Source: Bacillota bacterium
Lineage (GTDB): Bacteria > Bacillota > Clostridia > Christensenellales > Aristaeellaceae
NCBI GenBank assembly: GCA_019137115.1
Contig: JAGVSV010000172.1
Span: 1-20,261, forward strand
Direction of reading: 5' to 3'
DNA length: 20,261 nucleotides
Shown: piece by piece, positions 15,167 through 20,261 of the stretch
How positions within the stretch are numbered: position 1 is the first letter of the stretch
Layout: the number at the start of each line of letters is the position of its first letter
The notes under the pieces: generated by a model
What the model was told of the DNA's origin: nothing
Databases searched by the model: none
The model's input: the letters and a program-made list of their open reading frames with translations, nothing else
Position numbers and translations under genes: made by a program

Positions 15167-15963
15167 TCTATGTGTTCGATGAAACCTTTGACGGGTTCCT
15201 GACCGCCGTGTTTCAGTCCGCGCAATCCAAAGAACCGCTGGACAGCGTGACGGACGCGTTCGGTCAAAGCATTTTCTTGGCGGTCACGCAGGTCATCACG
15301 GACGTGTTTCAGGCCGGGCGCGTTCGGCAATTCATCGATACGCACCTGGGGGCAGACATGATGGAGACGGTGCGCTACGCGTTTTTGTCCGCCAACCCTG
15401 ACCGCTTCACCTATACCGCCAGGACACTGCATCTGGCGCGGCGGCACGGTGCGCGCGTGGTGGATGTGATGGACGATGCGGTGCTGGGCTTCCGGGATTG
15501 CTATCGCGAGGCCATGCGCGAGACCCACCGATTCACCGGCTTGACGCGGTTTTCTGAGCTGGCCGACGGCACGCTGTACGCCGTGATCGCGCCCAAACAC
15601 AATGTGCTGCCGCCGGTGCTGGCGCATTTTGCCCAGCGCTACCCGCGCGAGCGCCTCGCGGTGTATGATGAAAACCGCCATTTGCTGGGTATGTTGGACG
15701 CGGGCCGTGTCACGCTGCACAAGGTCACCATGGAAAACCCGGTGCCCACGCAGGATGAGCAGGCATACCGGCAGCTGTGGCGCGCATTCTTTGAAAGCGT
15801 GACGATCAGCGAACGCCTGAACCCCCATCTGCAGCGCCAGCACATGCCCAAATACACCTGGCGCAACCTGGTGGAGATGCAGCAAACGCCCGCCGAAAAA
15901 TCACCGGAAACACAGGCGTTTGCATTGCAGGAAAGCCCGGGGCGTGATATAATTTGGTTATGA
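15163..15963 (+). CDS. Radical-SAM-linked DNA metabolism protein (TIGR03915/DUF4130 type)
   Basis: A 266-residue protein of the family regularly encoded next to TIGR03916 radical SAM proteins. It starts MIYVFDETFDGFLTAVF, the typical opening, and has RFTGLTRFSELADGTLYAVIAPKHNVLPPVLAHFAQRYP in the middle and HLQRQHMPKYTWRNLVEM near the end, all conserved features as I recall them. In some bacteria the same domain is fused to a uracil-DNA-glycosylase-like domain (TIGR03914); here the protein stops after the DUF4130 region, with only a short unstructured tail. A shared DNA role with the radical SAM enzyme is inferred from gene coupling (4-base overlap). The promoter of murB lies within its last 40 bases. 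Confidence 0.85.
   Translation: MIYVFDETFDGFLTAVFQSAQSKEPLDSVTDAFGQSIFLAVTQVITDVFQAGRVRQFIDTHLGADMMETVRYAFLSANPDRFTYTARTLHLARRHGARVVDVMDDAVLGFRDCYREAMRETHRFTGLTRFSELADGTLYAVIAPKHNVLPPVLAHFAQRYPRERLAVYDENRHLLGMLDAGRVTLHKVTMENPVPTQDEQAYRQLWRAFFESVTISERLNPHLQRQHMPKYTWRNLVEMQQTPAEKSPETQAFALQESPGRDIIWL
15925..15953 (+). promoter_or_regulatory. murB operon promoter inside the upstream gene
   Basis: TTGCAG (15925-15930) and TATAAT (15948-15953) are 17 bases apart, with an extended -10 (TGA-TATAAT). The whole promoter lies within the last codons of the DUF4130-type gene, so the murB-whiA group can be transcribed independently of the radical SAM cassette. Confidence 0.8.
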
Positions 15964-15979
15964 TCGTTGGGAGGTCTAT

Positions 15980-16894
15980 ATGCTGGACGGCGATGCCGAG
16001 AGGCTCATGGCCGCGTTGGAAGACGTACTTCAACCGAATGTTTCCCTAAGCCCGATTTTATCCATCCGCACCGGCGGCCCCGCGCGGCTGCTGCTGGAAG
16101 CCAGCAATGAACGCGGCGTCTGCCGGGCCATTGAAGAAGCACGCAGGCTGGGCATTCCGATTTTGCTTGTGGGGAATGGCTCCAACACCCTGGTGGCCGA
16201 CACCGGTTTTGACGGGTTGGTTATCCACTTTGGTCCGGACTACGCCGACATTGTGATCGACGGTGATGCGGTGGAAGCCCAGTCCGGTGCGCTGCTGCCG
16301 GTGGTTGCCAAGCGTGTGGCCGAGGCAGGACTGACCGGTTTTGAATTTGCCTCCGGCATCCCCGGCTCCATCGGCGGGGCGGCCTTTATGAACGCGGGCG
16401 CCTTCGGGCGCGACTTTTCCACCATTGTGGAGCGCGTGCGCTGCCTGACGCCGCAGGGCGAAATCCTGGAGCTGGACAACCAGGACATGGCGTACGGCTA
16501 CCGCACCAGCCGCTTCATGCAGGAAGGGCTCGTGGTGCTGCATGTTCGCATGAAGCTTGCGCCCGGCAACAAGGAAGAAATCCTTGTTAGAATGGACACT
16601 TACACGGCCGAACGCCGGGCGAAGCAGCCGCTGAACTACCCCAGCGCCGGGTCGTTTTTCCGGCGGCCCGAGGGGCATTTTGCCGGCGCGCTGATCGAGG
16701 AGGCGGGGCTCAAGGGGCACCGCGTGGGCGGTGCCGCGGTCAGCACCCTGCACGCCGGGTTTTTGATTAACCTGGGCGATGCGACCACGGCGGACTTTTT
16801 GGCGTTGATGCATGAGGTGCAGGGCGAGGTGCTCACCCGCTTTGGCGTGCAGCTGGAAAACGAGGTGCGCATCGTCGGCGTTGACCCAACGTGA
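15980..16894 (+). CDS. murB: UDP-N-acetylenolpyruvoylglucosamine reductase MurB
   Basis: A 304-residue FAD enzyme that reduces UDP-GlcNAc-enolpyruvate to UDP-MurNAc with NADPH, in the cytoplasmic stage of peptidoglycan synthesis. FAD-binding motifs are VGNGSNTLVAD (64-74) and SGIPGSIGGAAFMNAGAFG (125-143). The YRTSRF segment (174-179) and PSAGSFFRRP (221-230) carry the catalytic Arg and Ser225. The C-terminal LENEVRIVG contains the catalytic Glu. The compact length and missing Tyr-loop insertion place it in the short type II MurB class of Bacillota. The ATG at 15980 has GGGAGG at 15969-15974. Its stop overlaps the whiA start as GTGA. Confidence 0.97.
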   Translation: MLDGDAERLMAALEDVLQPNVSLSPILSIRTGGPARLLLEASNERGVCRAIEEARRLGIPILLVGNGSNTLVADTGFDGLVIHFGPDYADIVIDGDAVEAQSGALLPVVAKRVAEAGLTGFEFASGIPGSIGGAAFMNAGAFGRDFSTIVERVRCLTPQGEILELDNQDMAYGYRTSRFMQEGLVVLHVRMKLAPGNKEEILVRMDTYTAERRAKQPLNYPSAGSFFRRPEGHFAGALIEEAGLKGHRVGGAAVSTLHAGFLINLGDATTADFLALMHEVQGEVLTRFGVQLENEVRIVGVDPT

Positions 16895-17817
16895 GTTTTG
16901 CCGTTGAGGTCAAGCAGGAAGTTGCCGGGACCTTCGCGCACCGCGTGTGCTGCATGGAGGCCGAGCTGCAGGCCATCACCGCTGCGGCCGGCAATCTGAG
17001 CATTGTGGAGGGCGCGCCGCGGCTGACCTACCGCACGGCGAACATCGCCTGTGCCAAAGAAACCTTGCTGCTGCTCAAGCGCCGTTTTGGCATTGTCACC
17101 ACGCCCTACTACGTGCGCAACGAGCGCCTGGGCGGCCGTCGGGAATATGTGCTGCAGCTGGCGCAGGAGGATTCCGGCCGCGTGCTGGGTGCGCTGCAGT
17201 TGACAGGCGGCCGCGTGGCCGGCGTAGGGCGCATGTACCGCAGGGTGTGTTGCCGGCGCGCGTTTATCCGGGGCGCGTTTCTGGCGGCCGGCACCATCAC
17301 CGACCCGGAGCGCGGCTACCGCGCGGAGTTTGTCCTGGACAGCGCGGAGCGCGCGGCTTTCCTGATCCGGTTGCTGGCGCTGTGCGATGTGCCCGCGCTG
17401 GGCGCGGTGCGCCGCGGGCAGCATGTGGTGTATGTGGGGCAGGGGGAAGCCGTATCCACGCTCCTGCGCCTGCTGGGCGCGTCCCGCGCCGTGCTGCATC
17501 TGGAGAATGTGCGCGCGCTGTCCGCGGTGCGCCAGCAGGCCAACCGTGCCACCAACTTTGACCAGGCCAACCTGTCGCGCCAGCTGTCCGCCGGCCAACA
17601 GCAGGCCGATGCCATTGAAGCGCTGTCTCTGAACGGCGGTCTGGCGTCCATGCCCAAAGACCTGGCGGAGTTGGCGCGGCTCCGGTTGGTCAACCGCGAC
17701 GCCACGCTGGAACAGTTGGGCGCGATGCTTAATCCACCGCTGTCCAAATCTGGCGTGCAGCACCGGATGCGCCGCGTGATGCAGTTTGCCGCCCAGGCCC
17801 AGAACCCTGCCGAATAA
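16891..17817 (+). CDS. whiA: WhiA, sporulation/division regulator
   Basis: A 308-residue WhiA protein, a DNA-binding factor conserved in Gram-positive bacteria. In Bacillus it affects cell division and chromosome segregation; in Streptomyces it affects sporulation. The N-terminal degenerate LAGLIDADG homing-endonuclease fold is seen in CCRRAFIRGAFLAAGTITDP (about 110-130) and surrounding repeats. The C-terminal helix-turn-helix is in LRLVNRDATLEQLGAMLNPPLSKSGVQHRMRR (about residues 266-297). Catalytic acidic residues of true LAGLIDADG enzymes are missing, as in all WhiA. The GTG start overlaps the murB stop. In Bacillus the order is rapZ-yvcK-whiA-crh; here murB takes the place of rapZ and yvcK, but the HPr/Crh-like gene downstream is kept. 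Confidence 0.95.
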   Translation: MSFAVEVKQEVAGTFAHRVCCMEAELQAITAAAGNLSIVEGAPRLTYRTANIACAKETLLLLKRRFGIVTTPYYVRNERLGGRREYVLQLAQEDSGRVLGALQLTGGRVAGVGRMYRRVCCRRAFIRGAFLAAGTITDPERGYRAEFVLDSAERAAFLIRLLALCDVPALGAVRRGQHVVYVGQGEAVSTLLRLLGASRAVLHLENVRALSAVRQQANRATNFDQANLSRQLSAGQQQADAIEALSLNGGLASMPKDLAELARLRLVNRDATLEQLGAMLNPPLSKSGVQHRMRRVMQFAAQAQNPAE

Positions 17818-17838
17818 CCCGATCGCCCGGAGGTGCCC

Positions 17839-18117
17839 ATGCAAAGCAGACAGATTCATTTGGGGGGCCCCCTGCCCATGTCCAGGGAGCGCGCCGCGCG
17901 CCTGGTCAGCGCTGCCAACACGTTTCCCTGCGGCGTTTTTCTGGAGCGGGACAACTTCACCGTCAACGCCAAATCCATGCTGGGCCTTCTGTCCATCCAC
18001 GGGCAGTCCAGCCGCGTGATGATGCTGGTGACCGACGGCGCGCAGGAAGAGGAAGCCATGGAAGTGCTCTGGCAGTTGCTTTCCGAGGAGCCTGCCGTGG
18101 AAGCCAGCCATGAATGA
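17839..18117 (+). CDS. HPr/Crh-like protein lacking His15
   Basis: A 92-residue HPr-fold protein. Aligned on FLERDNFTVNAKSMLGLLS, the regulatory serine of NAKS is exactly residue 46, the HPr kinase/phosphorylase site of HPr and Crh. At the position of the PEP-dependent phospho-histidine (His15) there is Ser15 in PMSRERAA; the conserved H-A-R-P is absent. It therefore cannot act as a normal sugar-PTS phosphocarrier, and probably serves only as a Ser46-type regulator like Bacillus Crh, which has Gln at 15. Position just after whiA supports orthology to crh. The ATG at 17839 has GGAGG at 17829-17833. The reading frame overlaps the start of the aminotransferase gene by eight bases. Confidence 0.85.
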   Translation: MQSRQIHLGGPLPMSRERAARLVSAANTFPCGVFLERDNFTVNAKSMLGLLSIHGQSSRVMMLVTDGAQEEEAMEVLWQLLSEEPAVEASHE

Positions 18118-18967
18118 CATCGGGTACTTCAACGGCGAAACAGGGCCCATCGCTGAAATTCGCGTGCCCATGGATGACCGCGGCGCCATCTTTGGCGACG
18201 GCGTGTATGACGCAACGATGGGGTACCGCGACATCGTTGTGGACATGGAGGAGCACATCCAGCGCTTTTTCCATAGCATGGAGCAGGTGCGGATCCCGGT
18301 GATCTGGTCGATGGAGGAGCTTTCCGCGATCCTGACCGACCTGACTGCCCGCGTGGATGCCCCCAGCAAGATGGTGTATTGGCAGGCCACCCGCGGCACA
18401 GCCCCGCGCAAGCACGCGTTTCCCAGCGCGGTTAAGCCCAACCTGTGGGCGACCGTACGCCCGCTGGAACTGACGCCGCTGGACCGCACATACCGCGCTA
18501 TCACGCATCCTGACCTGCGTTATGATCTGTGCCACATCAAAACCGTCAACCTGCTGCCCAATGTGCTGGCCGCGCAGGAAGCGCTGGAGCGTGGGTGCGA
18601 CGAAGCCATTTTCATGAAGGATGGCTTCGTGACCGAGGGCACGCGGCATAACATCCATATCATAACCGGCGGTGGGCTGCGCACCGCACCGGCCGATCAC
18701 CGCATATTGGCCGGCATCGGGCGCAAACACCTGCTGGCCCACGCACGCCAGCTGTCCATCCCGGTGCTGGAGGAAGCGTTTGATCTGCCCACGCTGATGT
18801 CCGCGGATGAGGTGATCATGACCAGCTCGGCGTCGCTGTGCTGTGCGATCGGTTTTGTGGACGGACAGCCCATAGGCGGACGGGATCCGGACACGCTGCG
18901 CCGTCTCCAGCAGTCGCTTTACCGCGCCTATCTGGCCGCTACGGGCAGAAAAGGCCAAAATGATTGA
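18110..18967 (+). CDS. D-amino-acid aminotransferase (class IV)
   Basis: A 285-residue fold-type IV PLP aminotransferase, best read as D-alanine/D-glutamate transaminase, which interconverts D-Ala and D-Glu for peptidoglycan. Lys144 in CHIKTVNLLPN is the PLP Schiff-base residue and Glu176 in VTEGTRHNI contacts the pyridine nitrogen; both fall within one residue of their places in Bacillus D-amino-acid transaminase. The opening GYFNGETGPIAEIRVPMDDRG and FGDGVYD is also typical. Branched-chain aminotransferase or aminodeoxychorismate lyase are less likely because of the IKTVNLLPN pattern. The ATG at 18110 lies inside the end of the HPr-like gene. The linkage to murB fits a role in cell-wall precursors. 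Confidence 0.85.
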   Translation: MNDIGYFNGETGPIAEIRVPMDDRGAIFGDGVYDATMGYRDIVVDMEEHIQRFFHSMEQVRIPVIWSMEELSAILTDLTARVDAPSKMVYWQATRGTAPRKHAFPSAVKPNLWATVRPLELTPLDRTYRAITHPDLRYDLCHIKTVNLLPNVLAAQEALERGCDEAIFMKDGFVTEGTRHNIHIITGGGLRTAPADHRILAGIGRKHLLAHARQLSIPVLEEAFDLPTLMSADEVIMTSSASLCCAIGFVDGQPIGGRDPDTLRRLQQSLYRAYLAATGRKGQND

Positions 18968-18992
18968 CAGGTTGTGACGAATCTGTTATAAA
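18964..18992 (+). promoter_or_regulatory. Strong vegetative promoter for the VanY-like gene
   Basis: TTGACA (18964-18969), a perfect -35, and TATAAA (18987-18992) are 17 bases apart, with a TG extended -10 at 18984-18985. The -35 overlaps the aminotransferase stop codon. A leader of about 60 bases precedes the gene. Confidence 0.85.
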
Positions 18993-19060
18993 ACTTGCGA
19001 AACTTATGATTCTTTCGTAACGATAAGTTGCCTGCGCCCCGCGCGGAAAGGATGTCCACG

Positions 19061-20197
19061 ATGGCCACTGCAAGACAGGCGGACCCATACCGCAAGCTCC
19101 TGCGCATCCTGCTGGTCCTGCTGGTCGTTTTCGTCCTGCTTCTGACAGCATGGTTCTGGCTGGACCGCTATCAGAAGGCGAACTTCGACGTGCGCCAGGA
19201 GGAAATCGCCCTAAAGAACGAGGAAATGCTCACCGAGTACAACCAGAAACTCAACGAGCAGCTCAAAAACACCTCCACCACCGGCGAAACGGCCAAGCGG
19301 CCGGAACCGGCGGCCCAGGGCGTGGACGTGGTGGACCTGTCCCAGTTCCCTTTGGTGGGCGGGCAGGATGTGGTGGTCACCCGTGCCGATGCGCTGATGG
19401 GCGGTTTGCTGCTGCTCAACCGCTGGCACGCGCTGCCGGCGGATTTTGTGACGGTGGAAGACCAGCTCAAATCCGTCATGAACGAGACCAGTTTCCGCGT
19501 GCCCACCAGTAACAACAAGGTGGTGCTGTTCCCGGCCGCCATCGCCGCGCTGGACGCGTTTATCGCCGATGCCAAGGAAGCGGGGCTGGAGTATTACAAC
19601 ATCTATGAAGGCTTCCGCACGATGGACGAGCAGACCACCATGTGGCGCGACGAGGAAGCAAAACACACCGCGCGCTATTCCGGCGACGCGCTCACCGAGG
19701 TCACGCGCCGGGCGGTGGCGTATCCCGGCACCAGCGATTACCAGTCCGGTTTCTCGTTCCGTGTAGGGGTGTACAACGGCAACGACCGGGTGCTCAACCA
19801 GACCGCGTTCCAGGACACCGAGCAGGCCGACTATCTGAACGAAAACGGCTGGAAGTACGGCATTGTGTTCCGCTTCCCGGTGCAGGCGTACCCGGAGCCG
19901 GACACCATCGACAAAAGCTACATCACCGGCATCAACCTGAGCATGAACGCCTACCGCTATGTGGGCATCCCGCACGCGGCCATCATGCACGCTAAAAACT
20001 GGGTGCTGGAGGAATACATCGACTATCTGATCGCCCACCCGCACATCGCGCTGTATGAGGACGGCGTGCTCAAGTACGAAGTCGTGCGCATGGAGTCCGG
20101 CGTGGCCGACCAGGAGGTCAGCATCCCGGCTGACGCCGCGTCCTATACCGTGTCCACCGACAACATGGATGGCTTGATCATCGCGATTACGCACTGA
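19061..20197 (+). CDS. Membrane-anchored VanY/M15-like protein, probable pseudoenzyme
   Basis: A 378-residue protein with a short basic N-terminus, one membrane helix (about residues 13-34) and an extracellular part beginning with a short charged, coiled-coil-like stretch. Residues about 155-320 resemble M15B/VanY D,D-carboxypeptidases: YEGFRTMDEQ matches G-Y-R-S...Q, then YPGTSDYQSG, NGWKYGIVFRFP and YRYVGIPHA. The metal site is altered: in the S-x-H-x-x-G-x-A-x-D motif the His is Tyr227 and the Asp is Arg234. In E-P-W-H-F-R-Y-V-G the Glu is Ser294 and the His is Ala297. Carboxypeptidase activity is therefore unlikely; a wall-binding or regulatory role is inferred. The ATG at 19061 fits the AAAGGA site; ATG 19052 overlaps it. 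It is a single-gene unit with its own promoter and terminator. Confidence 0.75.
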   Translation: MATARQADPYRKLLRILLVLLVVFVLLLTAWFWLDRYQKANFDVRQEEIALKNEEMLTEYNQKLNEQLKNTSTTGETAKRPEPAAQGVDVVDLSQFPLVGGQDVVVTRADALMGGLLLLNRWHALPADFVTVEDQLKSVMNETSFRVPTSNNKVVLFPAAIAALDAFIADAKEAGLEYYNIYEGFRTMDEQTTMWRDEEAKHTARYSGDALTEVTRRAVAYPGTSDYQSGFSFRVGVYNGNDRVLNQTAFQDTEQADYLNENGWKYGIVFRFPVQAYPEPDTIDKSYITGINLSMNAYRYVGIPHAAIMHAKNWVLEEYIDYLIAHPHIALYEDGVLKYEVVRMESGVADQEVSIPADAASYTVSTDNMDGLIIAITH

Positions 20198-20220
20198 TTT
20201 CCCACAAAAACCGTTCCTTC

Positions 20221-20254
20221 GCCCCGCCGGAAGCGTTGTCCGGCGGGGCTTTTT
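20221..20254 (+). terminator. Rho-independent terminator of the VanY-like gene
   Basis: An 11-bp perfect GC-rich stem (GCCCCGCCGGA at 20221-20231, complement 20239-20249) with a seven-base loop is followed by TTTTT, 24 bases after the stop codon. Confidence 0.92.
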
Positions 20255-20261
20255 CCAACAT

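Noticed and set aside
16636..18504. A 622-codon open frame on the minus strand
   Set aside because: It lies antisense to murB, whiA, the HPr-like gene and the aminotransferase, all with clear family motifs. Its translation is low-complexity and rich in Arg, His, Gln and Ala, typical of GC-rich shadow frames.

Overview
The window looks like a chromosomal segment of an anaerobic, GC-rich member of the Clostridia (Bacillota). The evidence is a murB-whiA-HPr/Crh-like cluster, a minimal two-gene SufC/SufB-type Fe-S assembly locus, a Clostridia-style HD phosphohydrolase, strong AGGAGG-type ribosome sites, and vegetative promoters with TATAAT/TATGAT -10 boxes. GC-rich codon use opens many long shadow frames. 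I see no mobile elements, tRNAs, rRNAs or CRISPR arrays. I cannot name the genus.

Layout. 2-1948: 3' part of a cell-surface-type protein with six repeats of about 70-80 residues and an SH3-like C-terminus, ending at a bidirectional hairpin. 2016-4702: a leftward DUF2156 protein and a rightward sufC/sufB-like pair diverge from a symmetrical double promoter. 4760-7548: a leftward operon with a ZIP metal transporter interrupted by an in-frame TAG, a TIM-barrel isomerase/epimerase and a URO-D-like protein. 7675-9797: a rightward pair of an alanyl-tRNA editing protein and a second TIM-barrel isomerase. 9991-10473: an Hsp20 chaperone under a promoter overlapped by a near-perfect CtsR operator.

10537-13767: a leftward operon of an HD phosphohydrolase, a PlsC-type acyltransferase with a probable zinc ribbon, and a GltS-type symporter. 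13928-15963: a rightward two-gene cassette of a radical SAM protein ending in a helix-hairpin-helix and its usual partner (TIGR03916/TIGR03915 type), a putative DNA modification or repair system of unknown chemistry. 15980-18967: murB, whiA, an HPr/Crh-like regulator without the His15 phosphorylation site, and a D-amino-acid aminotransferase, all overlapping or nearly so, joining wall-precursor synthesis to division and carbon control. 19061-20197: a membrane-anchored VanY/M15-like protein whose metal ligands and catalytic glutamate appear to be lost, followed by a strong terminator.

The most interesting items are the radical SAM cassette without a uracil-DNA glycosylase partner, the apparently dead VanY-like protein, the His15-less HPr paralogue next to whiA with rapZ and yvcK absent, the amber-interrupted ZIP gene, the mirrored divergent promoter, and the CtsR site. 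All family assignments come from reading motifs by eye; no database search was run.
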